Shown: one piece after another, positions 17,206 through 29,223 of the stretch
Position numbering within the stretch: the first letter of the stretch is position 1
Layout: each line of letters opens with the position of its first letter
Origin: Alphaproteobacteria bacterium
GTDB lineage: Bacteria > Pseudomonadota > Alphaproteobacteria > Bin95
DNA length: 39,245 nucleotides
NCBI GenBank assembly: GCA_022826185.1
Contig: JAJDVH010000211.1
Coordinates: 1-39,245, forward strand
Direction of reading: 5' to 3'
The notes under the pieces: model-generated
What the model was told of the DNA's origin: nothing
Database searches by the model: none
What the model saw: only the letters and a program-made list of their open reading frames with translations
Program-made: the position numbers and the translations under genes

Positions 17206-18521
17206 GACAATGCCTCCGCGAGCGCCTCTATGTCGTCTGCGCCCACCGTCTCGGTCACCGCGACCAGCAGCAGGTCGTCCAGCCCCGCGCCCGGATGGAG
17301 GCGCGAGACCGGCACGCCCGCAATGATGCCCTCGCCCGCGAGCCGCTCGACCGCCTCGGCCGCATCGCCGTCGAGGCGGACGGTGAACTCGTTGAAGAAA
17401 TGCGGGGTCACGACCCGCTCGCCGAGGCGCCGCACCAGCGAGACGGCGCCCGCATGGTTGAGCGCGGCGAGGCGCCGGAGCCCGGTCTCGCCCAGCAAGG
17501 TCAGATGGATGGTGAAGGCGAGCGAGCAGAGGCCCGAATTGGTGCAGATATTGCTGGTCGCGCGTTCGCGGCGGATATGCTGCTCGCGCGTCGCCAAGGT
17601 CAGCACATAGCCGCGCCGCCCGTCGGCGTCCACGGTCTCGCCGCAGAGCCTGCCCGGCATCTGGCGCATGTGCCGCGTGCGGGCCGCGAACAGGCCGAGA
17701 TGCGGGCCGCCGAAATTCATCGCATTGCCGATGGACTGGCCTTCGGCCGCCACGATGTCGGCCCCCATCTCGCCCGGCGGCCTGAGCGCGCCGAGCGCCA
17801 CGATTTCGGTGACGACGACCACCAGCAGCGCGCCCTTTGCATGGGCGGCTTCGGCAAGCTCCGAGAAGTCCCGGATATTGCCGAACAGGTCCGGATACTG
17901 GACGACGACGCAGGAAGTCTCGCCGTCGATCCGCGACGCCAGATCCTCGCCGCCGGCCGGCGCGGGCGGGCCGGCTTCCAGCGTGAAGCCCTGGAAGCGC
18001 GCGAGCGTCGCCGCCGTGTCGCGGTAATGCGGGTGGAGATTGCCGGAGACCACCGCCTTCCCCCGCCGGGTAACGCGGTTGGCCATCATCACGGCCTCGG
18101 CCGCGGCGGTCGCGCCGTCATACATGGAGGCGTTGGCCACCTCCATGCCGGTCAGCAGGCAGACCTGGCTCTGGAACTCGAACAGGTATTGCAGCGTGCC
18201 CTGCGCGATCTCGGGCTGGTAGGGCGTGTAGGAGGTCAGGAACTCGCCGCGCTGGATCAGGTAGTCCACCGACGCCGGTATGTGGTGGCGGTAGCTGCCG
18301 GCCCCGCAGAAGAAGGGGCCCGCGCCCGCCGCCCGGTTCCGCGCCGCAAGGCGGGAGAGCCGCTGCTCGACCTCGAACTCGCCGGCATGGCGCGGCAGGT
18401 CCACCGGCTCCGCCAGCAGCGCATCTTCGGGCACGTCCGAGAACAGCGCGTCGACCGAAGGCGCGCCGACCGCCTGCAGCATCTCGCTGCGGTCGGCGCC
18501 GGTGATCGGCAGGTAGCGCAT
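17202..18521 (-). CDS. gcvPA: Glycine dehydrogenase (decarboxylating) subunit 1
   Basis: A 439-residue N-terminal-type subunit of the P-protein. It begins [15 protein letters not shown] and contains [19 protein letters not shown] and [16 protein letters not shown], hallmarks of GcvPA. It has no PLP lysine and forms the heterodimer or heterotetramer with GcvPB. The start is fixed by the family N-terminus and by a one-base overlap with the gcvH stop (TGATG). The open frame extends upstream through gcvH in another phase, which is a composition artefact. Confidence 0.95.
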   Translation of the reverse strand: MRYLPITGADRSEMLQAVGAPSVDALFSDVPEDALLAEPVDLPRHAGEFEVEQRLSRLAARNRAAGAGPFFCGAGSYRHHIPASVDYLIQRGEFLTSYTPYQPEIAQGTLQYLFEFQSQVCLLTGMEVANASMYDGATAAAEAVMMANRVTRRGKAVVSGNLHPHYRDTAATLARFQGFTLEAGPPAPAGGEDLASRIDGETSCVVVQYPDLFGNIRDFSELAEAAHAKGALLVVVVTEIVALGALRPPGEMGADIVAAEGQSIGNAMNFGGPHLGLFAARTRHMRQMPGRLCGETVDADGRRGYVLTLATREQHIRRERATSNICTNSGLCSLAFTIHLTLLGETGLRRLAALNHAGAVSLVRRLGERVVTPHFFNEFTVRLDGDAAEAVERLAGEGIIAGVPVSRLHPGAGLDDLLLVAVTETVGADDIEALAEALS

Positions 18522-18901
18522 CAGTCGAGCTCCTCGACGAAGGCCTGGTAGCCTTCTTCGTCCATCAGCTCGTCCAGCTCGCCCTCGTCGTCGACCTCCA
18601 TGCGGAAGAACCAGCCCGCGTCCTCCGCGGACTCGTTGACGAGGTCGGGCGATTCCTCCAGCCGGTCGTTGACCGCGACGATGGTGCCGGTCAGCGGCGC
18701 ATAGACGTCGCTTGCCGCCTTGGTGCTCTCCACCACCGCAGCCTCGCCGTCGCGGGCGATCTCGGCGCCGACCTCCGGCAGTTCGACATAGACGACGTCG
18801 CCCAGTTGCGTCTGGGCGTAGTCGGTGATGCCGCAGATCGCGACACCGTCCTCGATCCGCACCCATTCATGTTCGCGTGTGTAGTAGGTCTTGACGGCCA
18901 T
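18521..18901 (-). CDS. gcvH: Glycine cleavage system H protein
   Basis: A 126-residue lipoyl carrier. The lipoylation site is Lys61 in [13 protein letters not shown], and the hammerhead fold is of normal length. It shuttles the aminomethyl group from the P-protein to the T-protein and is re-oxidised by dihydrolipoamide dehydrogenase, which is not in this window. It sits 8 bases after gcvT and overlaps gcvPA by one base. The acidic C-terminus ([17 protein letters not shown]) is typical. Confidence 0.96.
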   Translation of the reverse strand: MAVKTYYTREHEWVRIEDGVAICGITDYAQTQLGDVVYVELPEVGAEIARDGEAAVVESTKAASDVYAPLTGTIVAVNDRLEESPDLVNESAEDAGWFFRMEVDDEGELDELMDEEGYQAFVEELD

Positions 18902-18909
18902 CGGACTTC

Positions 18910-19989
18910 TCAGCCTCGGAAATAGTTGTGGGGAACGAAGGGAAGGCGGACGACCCGCCCGGGCCGCGGCTTCCCGCGGATGTCGAAGGCGACCTCCGTG
19001 CCGGGCGCGGTGAGCGCGAGCGGCAGGTAGCCCATGGCGACCGGGCCGCCGAGCACCGGCGAGAAACCGCCGCTGGCCACCCAGCCGACCGGCTCTCCGG
19101 CACTGTCGAGCAGGTCCGAGCCCTCGCGCGCGATGACCCGGCCCTCGGGCCTCATGCCGGCGCGGCGCCGGACGGGAGGATTGTCGAGGATGCGCGCCGC
19201 GCCGGGGAAGTTGCGCTCCTCGCGCCGGCGCTTCGGCATCGTCCAGCCGAGGCCGGCTTCCAGCGGCGTCGTATCCTCGTCGAGGTCCCGCCCGTAGAGG
19301 CAGAGGCCGGCTTCCAGCCTGAGCGAGTTGCGCGCATCGAGCCCGGCCCAGGCGACGGCTTCATGGGCGAGCAGCCGCCCGGCGAGCGCTTCTGTGTCGG
19401 CGCCGGCGACCGACAGCTCGAAACCGTCCTCGCCCGTATAGCCCGACCGCGACACGCGGGCCGGCACGCCGCAGGCCTCGCCCTCGCGCCAGCCCATGAA
19501 CGGCAGGTCGGCGAAATCCGCCAGCACCGCCGCCGCCGCCGGCCCCTGCAGGGCCAGCAGGGCGCGGTCCGGCTCCGGCACGATATCCACCCTGCCGCCG
19601 AGATGGCTGCGCAGATGCTCCGTGTCGTGCCTCCGGCGCGCGGCATTGACCACCAGCCCGAGGCCGCCCGGCACGCGGGAGACGATCAGATCGTCCAGAA
19701 TGCCGCCGTTCTCGAGGGTGAAGAGGGTGTAGCGCATGGCGCCGTCGCCGAGGCCCTGGATGTCGCCCGGCACCAGCGTTTCCAGCGCCGCGTCGGCGCC
19801 CTCGCCCATCAGGCGCAGCTGGCCCATATGGCTGACATCGAACAGCGCCGCCCGATTGCGGGCCTGGTTGTGCTCGGCGACGCTGCCTTGCGGATAGCGC
19901 AGCGGCATGTCGTAGCCCACGAAAGGCTCCATGCGCGCGCCGGCGGCGAGATGCATCGCGTGAAGCGGCGTCTTGATCAACTCGGTCAT
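18910..19989 (-). CDS. gcvT: Glycine cleavage system T protein
   Basis: A 359-residue aminomethyltransferase that moves the one-carbon unit from GcvH to tetrahydrofolate, releasing ammonia. N-terminal features HLAAGARMEPFVGYDMPLRYP and ALFDVSHMGQ are family hallmarks, and the catalytic Asp is in the YTGEDGFE region. I chose the ATG at 19989 (MTELIKTPLHAMH). The open frame continues through the upstream riboswitch, which is non-coding. It is the first gene of the operon gcvT-gcvH-gcvPA-gcvPB. Confidence 0.95.
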   Translation of the reverse strand: MTELIKTPLHAMHLAAGARMEPFVGYDMPLRYPQGSVAEHNQARNRAALFDVSHMGQLRLMGEGADAALETLVPGDIQGLGDGAMRYTLFTLENGGILDDLIVSRVPGGLGLVVNAARRRHDTEHLRSHLGGRVDIVPEPDRALLALQGPAAAAVLADFADLPFMGWREGEACGVPARVSRSGYTGEDGFELSVAGADTEALAGRLLAHEAVAWAGLDARNSLRLEAGLCLYGRDLDEDTTPLEAGLGWTMPKRRREERNFPGAARILDNPPVRRRAGMRPEGRVIAREGSDLLDSAGEPVGWVASGGFSPVLGGPVAMGYLPLALTAPGTEVAFDIRGKPRPGRVVRLPFVPHNYFRG

Positions 19990-20035
19990 CGACGGACCCT
20001 CCGGCTTCCGGGCCTGCCCTTGCGGCCTGCCCGTC

Positions 20036-20210
20036 TGCCCCCTCTGTCCGTCAGACCTGAAAGATTCCGGCGTCGCCGTTACATCTTCGGTGGGGCGTAT
20101 GCGCCCGCTTTCCAGAGTTGCCTCCCCGCGCGGTCCGGTTGCCTGAGAGTTTCCGGGGCGGTTGCTCCTTCGGCGCCGGCCCTGATCGCCGGACTCTCCC
20201 GCGCAGATCA
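20036..20210 (-). promoter_or_regulatory. Tandem glycine riboswitch
   Basis: On the minus strand, aptamer 1 has GCGGGAGAG, GCCGAAGGAGCAA and AACTCTCAGGCAA, then GGACCG...GAGGCAACTCTGGAAA. Aptamer 2 follows with CACCGAAGATGTAACGG and AATCTTTCAGGTCTGACGGACAGAGG. These are the conserved parts of the double-aptamer glycine riboswitch. It lies directly upstream of gcvT, the expected site, and should switch the operon on when glycine is high. About 45 bases separate it from the gcvT start, so control may act through the ribosome binding site or an overlapping hairpin. Confidence 0.93.
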
Positions 20211-20222
20211 ACGGCAGGGGAA

Positions 20223-20251
20223 TGGTTGCAGAGGCCGCGCCGGCTTGTCAA
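20223..20251 (-). promoter_or_regulatory. Candidate gcv promoter
   Basis: A consensus -35 TTGACA (20251-20246) overlaps the end of the stress-protein gene. At 17 bases the -10 position is a poor CAACCA. The location just before the riboswitch fits the gcv transcript. Confidence 0.4.
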
Positions 20252-21066
20252 TGCGCCATGAACACCGGGAGTTCGGCGTTGAACAGGATATGGTTGGTCG
20301 GGCCGCCGAACAGCGCCTGGCGCAGACGGCCGCGGGTATAGCCGCCCTTGAGCAGCAGGTCGGCGCCCCGCTCGGCGGCGATCTCCAGGGTCTTGTGCCC
20401 GCTCTCCCCGAGCCCCGCCTCGACGACCAGCGAGCCGGCCTGGACGCCCTCGCGGCCGAGCTGGCGCGCCACCGCCTCTCCCGTCGGGCCCGGCACCGTC
20501 ATGCCCGTCACGGTCAGCACCGTCACCTCGTCGGCGAGACGCAGCAGGTCCAGCGCGGCGCGGATCGTGCGGGCGGTTTCCGAGGAACCGTTCCAGGCGA
20601 TCAGTATGTTGCGGCCCAACTCGGTGGGAACCCGGGGCGGCACCGCCAGGATCGCCTGCCCGCTGTCGAAGAGCGCCGTCTCAAGCGTGCCGAGGGACGG
20701 CCCGCTGGACCCCTTCACCGGCCGCCCGACCACCACCACATCGTAGACGCGGGCATGGTTGCCGAGATTGTCGAGTCCGGTCTCGCTCTCCGACCAGACC
20801 GCCCGGTCGCCGATCCCGGCGGCAGCGGAGAAGGCCTCGAACCGGCGGCGCGCCTCGGCGGCGCGGCGGTCGTCCTCGCGCTCGAACCGCTCGACGAGCG
20901 CCGGCAATGCGGCGCCGCTGTCGTCGGTCGCCATGATGGCGGACGGGTCGGTGTGGAAATGAGCGGCTTCGAGCCAGCCGTCGATGCGGGCGCGCAGGCA
21001 TTCGGCGGCGGTGAGCACGCTGTCCAGTGTGTCCAGATCGTTGGTCGGCACCAGAATCGATTTCAT
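20248..21066 (-). CDS. Universal stress protein, double-domain
   Basis: A 272-residue UspA-superfamily protein. Two alpha/beta domains are likely: the first begins MKSILVPTNDLDT, the second ILIAWNGSSETARTIRAAL. The C-terminal half has the nucleotide-binding stretch GGYTRGRLRQALFGGPTNHIL (Gly-rich loop before PVFMAH), suggesting ATP binding; the N-terminal half lacks it. It is cytoplasmic and probably involved in stress survival; a specific role is not deducible. Single gene, upstream of the gcv operon on the same strand, divergent from the DUF465 gene. Confidence 0.9.
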   Translation of the reverse strand: MKSILVPTNDLDTLDSVLTAAECLRARIDGWLEAAHFHTDPSAIMATDDSGAALPALVERFEREDDRRAAEARRRFEAFSAAAGIGDRAVWSESETGLDNLGNHARVYDVVVVGRPVKGSSGPSLGTLETALFDSGQAILAVPPRVPTELGRNILIAWNGSSETARTIRAALDLLRLADEVTVLTVTGMTVPGPTGEAVARQLGREGVQAGSLVVEAGLGESGHKTLEIAAERGADLLLKGGYTRGRLRQALFGGPTNHILFNAELPVFMAH

Positions 21067-21193
21067 CGTTTCGTCCTCGCTTCGCCGGAATTGGCGGCCG
21101 GCGGGGTGACAAACCGCTCGTCATGGGCCAGTCTCGCGGCTGGACCGGCGGGCGGTGCGCGCCCGCAGTATCGCAGCAAAGAGGAAGATGCGC

Positions 21194-21367
21194 ATGACGG
21201 ACTTGCAGGACCGTCGGGCGGCATTGGCGGCCCGGCATGCTGCACTCGACGACGAGATCCGCGCTCTTGAAAACGATCCTTCCGCCGACGACCTGAAAGT
21301 GCAGACACTCAAGAAACGGAAATTGGCGCTGAAGGATGAAATCGCGGCCCTGGAGCGTTCCGGCTGA
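21194..21367 (+). CDS. DUF465 (YdcH-like) small coiled-coil protein
   Basis: A 57-residue protein of the YdcH/DUF465 family: a helical hairpin with the family C-terminal sequence LKKRKLALKDEIAALER. The function is unknown. I chose the ATG at 21194 ([15 protein letters not shown]), with GAGGAAG at 21181-21187; an ATG two codons earlier is possible but too close to the Shine-Dalgarno. It is divergent from the universal stress gene. Confidence 0.8.
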   Translation: MTDLQDRRAALAARHAALDDEIRALENDPSADDLKVQTLKKRKLALKDEIAALERSG

Positions 21368-21438
21368 CGACCGCCCGGGCGACAGGCGGCTAGTTCCGCC
21401 GGCAGCCGACTCGCCCGCCCGGCGGCGCTAAGGCCGGC

Positions 21439-23061
21439 ATGGAACATCCCAGCTATCTTCCCGATGTCCTGATCTTCCTGCTGGCGGCGGTGGTGGCCGT
21501 GCCGCTGTTCCGGCGCCTCGGGCTTGCGGCCGTGCTCGGCTATATCGGCGCCGGCGCCGTGATCGGTCCGCATGCGCTGGGCCTGGTCGAACGCATCGAC
21601 AGCGCCCGCGCGCTGGCGGAGTTCGGGGTCGTCTTCCTGCTGTTCACGGTCGGGCTCGAATTGCCGCTCGACCGCCTGCGCGCGCTCGGCAGCGGCAAAT
21701 TCGCCCTCGGCCTGTTGCAGATCCTGCTGACCACCGCCGTGTTTTCGGTTGCGGGCGTGGCCTTCGGGCTGCCGCCGCAGGCCGCATTCGTGGTGGCCGC
21801 GGCCCTCGCGCTCTCCTCGACCGCCATGGTGCTGCAGCTGCTCGCCGAACGGGGCGAGCTGACGAGCCAGGCGGGCCGGTCCGCCTTCGCCGTGCTCCTG
21901 GTCCAGGACATCGCCGTCGGCCCCCTGCTCGTCGTCACGCTGGTGCTCGGCAGCGCGCCGGAAGCCATCGCCGGAGCGCTCTTCTGGTCGGTGCTGAAGG
22001 CGCTGGCGGCCGTTATCGGCATCCTGGCCGTGGGGCGCTGGGTGGTGCGTCCCGTGTACGGGCCGATCTCCGAAGGCGGCCAGATCGAGACCTTCACCGC
22101 GCTCACCCTGCTGATCGTGCTGGCGACCGGCCTCGCCACCGAGCTGGCGGGCCTGTCCATGGCCTTCGGCGCCTTCCTTGCGGGCATGCTGCTGGCCGAT
22201 ACCCGCCACCGCCACCAGGTGGCCGCCGTCATCCAGCCGTTCCGGGGCCTGCTGCTCGGCCTGTTCTTCATGACGGTCGGCATGTCCATCGACGCCGGCG
22301 GGGTCATTGCCCGCGCCGGCGCGCTGGCGGCGATCGTGGTGGGGCTGCTGGTCGTGAAGACCGCCGTTGCGGCCGCGGTCGGGGCTGCGCTCGGCATGCC
22401 GCGCGGGCGGGCGGTCTATGTCGGCCTGCTGCTGGCCGGCAGCGGCGAGTTCGGATTCGTGCTGCTGGGGGCGGCCGTCGGCCGCTCGCTGCTGGAGGGG
22501 CCGGACGCGCAACTTCTCGGCATGGCCGTCACGCTGTCCATGGCGGCCACCCCGCTGCTGGCTTTCGCCGGGCGCCGGGCCCTGTCCGACATCGCGCAGG
22601 AGTCGGGCGAGCGGGTCGAGGCCGCGAAACCGCATTCGGGGCATGTCGTCGTCGCCGGCTTCGGCCGGGCCGGGCGCGAATGCGCGGCGCAATTGCGCGC
22701 GGCGGGCAAGCTGCCGGTCGGCATCGACGTGCATGCGGACAATATCGCCGCCGGCCGCCGGCTGGGCTTCGAGGTGTTTCACGGCGATGCGGCGCGGCCT
22801 GAGGTGCTGGACGCGGCGGACGTCGAAAGCGCGACCGCCGTCGTCGTGGCCTTCAACGACCCGAAACGCGCGGTCACCATCGTCGGCCAGCTGCGCTACA
22901 TCTTCCCCCGGCTGCGGATCGTCGCGCGCGCTCATGACGAGCATTGGGCGGAGGAGTTGCGCCGTGTCGGCGCCGACACGGTCGCCGTCGAAATGCAGGG
23001 CGTCGCGGACAAGCTGGTCGAGGCCATCCATGACGATTCTCCTGGCGCGGAGGCGCATTGA
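21439..23061 (+). CDS. CPA2-family cation:proton antiporter with TrkA-N domain
   Basis: A 540-residue KefB/KefC-like protein. The first ~380 residues form a multi-helix Na+/H+-exchanger-type membrane domain (GYIGAGAVIGPHALGLV and LVQDIAVGPLLVV are characteristic). The C-terminus is a cytosolic Rossmann TrkA-N domain beginning HVVVAGFGRAGRE (GFGRAG at 407-412) that would bind NAD(H) and gate the channel. It probably exports K+ or exchanges monovalent cations for protons. There is no glutathione-specific evidence, so I avoid naming it kefB or kefC. A long antisense frame covers it but has no family features. Confidence 0.9.
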   Translation: MEHPSYLPDVLIFLLAAVVAVPLFRRLGLAAVLGYIGAGAVIGPHALGLVERIDSARALAEFGVVFLLFTVGLELPLDRLRALGSGKFALGLLQILLTTAVFSVAGVAFGLPPQAAFVVAAALALSSTAMVLQLLAERGELTSQAGRSAFAVLLVQDIAVGPLLVVTLVLGSAPEAIAGALFWSVLKALAAVIGILAVGRWVVRPVYGPISEGGQIETFTALTLLIVLATGLATELAGLSMAFGAFLAGMLLADTRHRHQVAAVIQPFRGLLLGLFFMTVGMSIDAGGVIARAGALAAIVVGLLVVKTAVAAAVGAALGMPRGRAVYVGLLLAGSGEFGFVLLGAAVGRSLLEGPDAQLLGMAVTLSMAATPLLAFAGRRALSDIAQESGERVEAAKPHSGHVVVAGFGRAGRECAAQLRAAGKLPVGIDVHADNIAAGRRLGFEVFHGDAARPEVLDAADVESATAVVVAFNDPKRAVTIVGQLRYIFPRLRIVARAHDEHWAEELRRVGADTVAVEMQGVADKLVEAIHDDSPGAEAH

Positions 23062-23079
23062 AGGCGGAAATGGCGGCGG

Positions 23080-23106
23080 TTGCCGGCCCGACCGCTTTGG
23101 TATAGA
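23080..23106 (+). promoter_or_regulatory. Candidate promoter of rpmF-plsX-fabH
   Basis: TATAGA (23101-23106) is a good -10 box. The best -35 is TTGCCG (23080-23085), with a short 15-base spacer. It lies in the only gap before rpmF. Confidence 0.45.
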
Positions 23107-23142
23107 CAACGCGGCTGCCAGATATCCGGAAGAGAGTGCCCG

Positions 23143-23331
23143 ATGGCCGTTCCGAAAAAGAAGGTGAGCCGGTCGCGCCGCGACAAACGCCGCTCGCACC
23201 ACCGCCTCGGCGCCGAAGCGCATGTCGAATGCCCGAATTGCGGCGAACGGACGCGCCCGCATCATGTCTGCGCCGAATGCGGCCACTACCGGGGCCGCGA
23301 AGTCGTCATAGCCAGAGACGAAGCCGCCTAA
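23143..23331 (+). CDS. rpmF: Ribosomal protein L32
   Basis: A 62-residue large-subunit ribosomal protein. It begins [20 protein letters not shown] and has the zinc ribbon C30-x2-C33 and C43-x2-C46, so it is the zinc-binding form. The ATG at 23143 is the family start; an earlier in-frame ATG is not used. It heads the conserved rpmF-plsX-fabH order. Confidence 0.96.
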   Translation: MAVPKKKVSRSRRDKRRSHHRLGAEAHVECPNCGERTRPHHVCAECGHYRGREVVIARDEAA

Positions 23332-23338
23332 GGCTCCT

Positions 23339-24376
23339 GTGCCCGATCCCATCGTCATCGCGCTCGACGGCATGGGCGGCGACCGGGCGCCGGATATCGT
23401 GCTTCGCGGGGCGGCGCTCGCCGGCGAACGCTATCCGGAGGTGCGTTTCCTGATCCATGGCGATCCCGCGCGGATGGAGCGCGGCCTGGCGAAGCTGAAA
23501 GCGTTCGGCGACCGAGTCGAATTGCATCCCGCCGAACGGGTCATCGCCGACGACGCCAGGCCGTCCTCGGCGATTCGCGGCGGCGAAGGCTCGTCGATGT
23601 GGAACGCGGTGCAGAAAGTGCGCGAGGGACAGGCGGCCGGCATCGTCTCGGCCGGCAACACCGGCGCGCTGATGGCCGTATCGAAGTTCCTGTTGCGCAC
23701 GCCTCCCGGCGTGGGGCGGCCCGCGATCTGCTCGATCATGCCCACCCTGCGCGCCGAGATCGCCATGCTCGACCTCGGCGCGAATATCGAATGCGACGGG
23801 GAAAACCTGTTCCAGTTCGCGGTCATGGGGGCCGCATTCGCGTCGGTGGTCATGGGCCGGCGCCCCACGGTCGGGCTGCTGAATGTCGGCCAGGAGGAGC
23901 TCAAGGGCGGGACCGCGCTTCGCGATGCCGCCGCCAGACTCCGGGCCGTCGTCGACCCGCCCTTCGACTTCAAGGGCTTCATCGAGGGCGACGACATTAC
24001 CGGCGGCGCCGTGGACGTGGTGGTCACGGACGGCTTTACCGGCAATGTCGCGCTGAAGGCGCTCGAAGGTTCGGCGCGACTCTACGGCGCAGCCCTTCGC
24101 CGCGCGGTCAGGAGCTCGGTCGCCGGCATGGCGGGATTCTGGCTGGCGCGGCGGGCGCTGGACAAGGTGCGCGACCGGTTCGACCCCCGCCGCTACAACG
24201 GCGCCGTGTTCGTCGGGCTGAACGGCGTCGTCGTCAAGGCGCACGGCGGTTCGGACGCCTTCGGGTTCGCCAATGCAATCGGCTTCGCGGTCGATATGGC
24301 GCGCCACGGCTTCCTCGACGATGTCCGCTCCGCATTCGAGCGCATGGCGCCGCCGGTTGCGGCGACGGCCTCTTGA
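23339..24376 (+). CDS. plsX: Phosphate acyltransferase PlsX
   Basis: A 345-residue PlsX, making acyl-phosphate from acyl-ACP for phosphatidic acid synthesis by PlsY. The N-terminus [18 protein letters not shown] and the segments [12 protein letters not shown] and [14 protein letters not shown] are diagnostic. It starts with GTG, seven bases after the rpmF stop, and overlaps fabH by four bases (TTGA). Confidence 0.96.
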   Translation: MPDPIVIALDGMGGDRAPDIVLRGAALAGERYPEVRFLIHGDPARMERGLAKLKAFGDRVELHPAERVIADDARPSSAIRGGEGSSMWNAVQKVREGQAAGIVSAGNTGALMAVSKFLLRTPPGVGRPAICSIMPTLRAEIAMLDLGANIECDGENLFQFAVMGAAFASVVMGRRPTVGLLNVGQEELKGGTALRDAAARLRAVVDPPFDFKGFIEGDDITGGAVDVVVTDGFTGNVALKALEGSARLYGAALRRAVRSSVAGMAGFWLARRALDKVRDRFDPRRYNGAVFVGLNGVVVKAHGGSDAFGFANAIGFAVDMARHGFLDDVRSAFERMAPPVAATAS

Positions 24377-25338
24377 CCGGCCTCCGGGCGCAATTCCGGG
24401 GCGTCGGCGCCTATCTGCCGGAGCGCGTCGTCACCAATGACGAACTCGCAAGCCGTATGGACACCTCCGACTGCTGGATTCGCGAGCGCACCGGTATCCG
24501 GGAGCGGAGGATCGCGGCGCCGGGCGAGATGACCTCGGACCTCGCGCTCGAAGCATCGAGACGCGCGCTCGAAGCCGCCGGCAGGGACGCCCGCGATCTG
24601 GACCTGATCGTGCTCGCCACCGCGACGCCGGACCGGACCTTTCCTTCCACCGCGACCGCGGTGCAGGCCGGGCTCGGCATGACCGGGGGCGCCGCTTTCG
24701 ACGTCCAGGCGGTGTGCTCGGGATTCATCTACGCCCTCGCCGTGGCCGACAATTTCATCAGGTCCGGCCAGGCCCGGAGCGCGCTGGTGATCGGCGCGGA
24801 GACCTTCTCGCGCATCCTCGACTGGGAAGAGCGCGAGACCAGCGTGCTTTTCGGCGACGGCGCCGGCGCGGTGGTGCTGGAAGCCTGCGAGGACGATCCG
24901 CGCCATCTCCTGTCCACGCATCTGCATTCCGACGGACGCCACGGCGAACTGCTTTATGTGGATGGCGGCCCGTCCTCGACCGGGACGGTCGGGCATCTGC
25001 GGATGAAGGGGCGCGAGGTCTTCAAGCACGCGGTCACGAACCTCGTCCAGGTCGTGGACGAGGCCCTGGCGGCCAACGGGCTCGGGCCGGACGCCATCGA
25101 CTGGATCGTGCCGCACCAGGCCAACCTGCGCATCCTGCGCGCCACCGGGCGCAAGCTCGGCATCGGCGAAGACCGGGTCATCGTCACGGTGGACCGCCAC
25201 GCCAACACCTCGGCGGCCTCGGTGCCGCTGGCGCTGGCGGCCGGCGTCGGGGACGGACGTATCGGGGAGGGGGACATGCTGCTGTTCGAAGCCATGGGAG
25301 GCGGCTTCACATGGGGCGCAGCGCTTGCGCGATGGTGA
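24373..25338 (+). CDS. fabH: Beta-ketoacyl-ACP synthase III
   Basis: A 321-residue KAS III that starts fatty acid synthesis by condensing acetyl-CoA with malonyl-ACP. The catalytic triad is Cys115 (VQAVCSGF), His248 (VPHQANLRI) and Asn278 (RHANTSAAS). I set the start at a TTG (24373) that overlaps the plsX stop; this gives the family N-terminus ([21 protein letters not shown]). The open frame continues upstream over plsX by composition only. The TTG suggests translational coupling with modest initiation. Confidence 0.95.
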   Translation: MTGLRAQFRGVGAYLPERVVTNDELASRMDTSDCWIRERTGIRERRIAAPGEMTSDLALEASRRALEAAGRDARDLDLIVLATATPDRTFPSTATAVQAGLGMTGGAAFDVQAVCSGFIYALAVADNFIRSGQARSALVIGAETFSRILDWEERETSVLFGDGAGAVVLEACEDDPRHLLSTHLHSDGRHGELLYVDGGPSSTGTVGHLRMKGREVFKHAVTNLVQVVDEALAANGLGPDAIDWIVPHQANLRILRATGRKLGIGEDRVIVTVDRHANTSAASVPLALAAGVGDGRIGEGDMLLFEAMGGGFTWGAALARW

Positions 25339-25362
25339 GCCCGAACCCCGCCCCCGTCTGCG

Positions 25363-25391
25363 TTGACCGGACCGGCGCGTCCGGGTTAGCG
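25363..25391 (+). promoter_or_regulatory. Candidate ihfA promoter
   Basis: TTGACC (25363-25368) and TTAGCG (25386-25391) are 17 bases apart. The start would fall at about 25398, essentially at the ihfA ATG (25400), so transcripts from it would be leaderless or nearly so. There is no Shine-Dalgarno sequence before that ATG. Confidence 0.4.
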
Positions 25392-25399
25392 TCCTGCCC

Positions 25400-25705
25400 A
25401 TGACTGGCAGGACCCTGACGCGCGTCGACCTCTGCGAGGCGGTCTATCGCAATATCGGCCTCTCGCGAAGCGACTCGGCGATGCTTGTGGAAGCCGTTCT
25501 GGAAGAACTTGCCGAGGCGCTGGAAACGGAGGGAACGGTCAAGATTTCCTCATTCGGCACCTTCGAGCTCAGGACGAAGGGCGAGCGGACCGGGCGCAAT
25601 CCGCGCACGGGCGAGGAGGTCGCGATTCCGCCGCGCCGCGTGGTCGCGTTCCGCGCCTCGCAGGTGCTGAAGCAGCGCATCAATGCGAGCCGGGCGGCGG
25701 AGTAG
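25400..25705 (+). CDS. ihfA: Integration host factor alpha subunit
   Basis: A 101-residue HU/IHF-family DNA-bending protein. The beta-arm region [22 protein letters not shown] carries the DNA-intercalating proline, and the position after fabH is characteristic of ihfA in alphaproteobacteria. It would dimerise with IhfB (not in the window) and bend specific sites. No ribosome binding site is visible upstream, and a promoter-like sequence lies close to the ATG. Confidence 0.92.
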   Translation: MTGRTLTRVDLCEAVYRNIGLSRSDSAMLVEAVLEELAEALETEGTVKISSFGTFELRTKGERTGRNPRTGEEVAIPPRRVVAFRASQVLKQRINASRAAE

Positions 25706-25717
25706 GCGCCGGGTTCC

Positions 25718-26035
25718 ATGGAAAAACACCCGACCGCATACCGCACGATATCGGAGGTCGCGCGGGAGGTTGGCCTCGAACCCCATGTGCTCCGTTTCTG
25801 GGAGAGCAAGTTTCCGCAATTGCAACCGTTGAAGCGGGCGGGCGGGCGGCGCTACTACCGCCCCGAGGACGTTGAGACGATTGTCGCCATCCGCGAATTG
25901 CTGCATGAACGCCGCTTCACGATCGAAGGCGCGCGCCGGGCGCTGTCCGGACAGGATGTGCCGGAATCGGAACTGCGCAGCATTCTCGAAGAGTTGCGGG
26001 ATATCCGCACGCTCATGAACACAAACGTGGTATAG
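25718..26035 (+). CDS. MerR-family transcriptional regulator
   Basis: A 105-residue protein with an N-terminal MerR winged-helix domain: [22 protein letters not shown], then the wing [12 protein letters not shown], then a short helix. No effector domain or metal-binding cysteines are present. It is 12 bases downstream of ihfA, a common alphaproteobacterial order. The regulatory target is unknown. A TATAGT box overlaps its stop codon. Confidence 0.88.
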   Translation: MEKHPTAYRTISEVAREVGLEPHVLRFWESKFPQLQPLKRAGGRRYYRPEDVETIVAIRELLHERRFTIEGARRALSGQDVPESELRSILEELRDIRTLMNTNVV

Positions 26036-26036
26036 T
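26031..26036 (+). promoter_or_regulatory. Possible -10 box for the cold-shock gene
   Basis: TATAGT at 26031-26036 overlaps the merR stop codon and is a near-consensus -10 box; the -35 region is poor. A transcript starting near 26043 would carry a ~100-base leader before the cold-shock gene. Confidence 0.35.
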
Positions 26037-26073
26037 CCGCCGGAATCGGAAGGTGGAATACGTCGCGACCACG

Positions 26074-26120
26074 TCGCGTGACGTTGAATGAATACCCGGA
26101 ATTGAGACGACGTGACGCGA
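26074..26120 (+). promoter_or_regulatory. Hairpin in the cold-shock gene leader
   Basis: TCGCGTGACGT (26074-26084) can pair with ACGTGACGCGA (26110-26120) with one mismatch, leaving a 25-base AT-rich loop. It lies just before the ribosome binding site (GAGGAG, about 26123). Such a leader could act as an RNA thermosensor or stability element, as known for cold-shock mRNAs. Confidence 0.5.
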
Positions 26121-26140
26121 CTGAGGAGTATCGATTCGTA

Positions 26141-26350
26141 ATGGCTACCGGTACCGTGAAGTGGTTCAACACGACCAAGGGATACGGGTTCATCGAGCCC
26201 GACGAGGGCGGGGCCGATGTCTTCGTCCATATTTCGGCAGTGCAACGCGCCGGCCTCAACGCGCCGGCCGAAGGGCAGCGGATCAGCTATGAGCTGCGCC
26301 GGGACCCCCGCAAGGGCAAGTTCGCCGCCGACAACATCCAGTTCGTCTGA
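26141..26350 (+). CDS. Cold-shock domain protein
   Basis: A 69-residue single cold-shock domain protein. RNP1 is KGYGFIEP (13-20) and RNP2 is DVFVHISAV (27-35). It binds single-stranded RNA/DNA as a chaperone. I use the ATG at 26141 ([10 protein letters not shown]), the family start; an upstream in-frame ATG at 26078 falls in the leader hairpin. It is followed by the secA promoter. Confidence 0.94.
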   Translation: MATGTVKWFNTTKGYGFIEPDEGGADVFVHISAVQRAGLNAPAEGQRISYELRRDPRKGKFAADNIQFV

Positions 26351-26387
26351 CTGCCCCTCGCAGCCCGCTGCCGGGGAGGCCGTTCCG

Positions 26388-26416
26388 TTGACAGTGGCGG
26401 GCTGCGTTTCTAAATC
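26388..26416 (+). promoter_or_regulatory. secA promoter
   Basis: TTGACA (26388-26393) and TAAATC (26411-26416) are separated by exactly 17 bases. The start would be near 26423, giving a ~50-base leader before secA. Confidence 0.7.
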
Positions 26417-26472
26417 TTGGCCGAAGGGCGGGACGTCTGCGGGCCGGCCTGCGATCTTTCGGGGAACGCTTC

Positions 26473-29166
<2,694 letters not shown>

Positions 29167-29223
29167 GCCGAAGCCCGTCTCTCACCCGGTTGCCCTGCAG
29201 TCCAGCGAAGGAAAGGCCTGCCC

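Noticed and set aside
21121-23373. 750-codon minus-strand ORF opposite the antiporter
   Set aside because: Shadow of the CPA2 gene; no family features and low-complexity composition.
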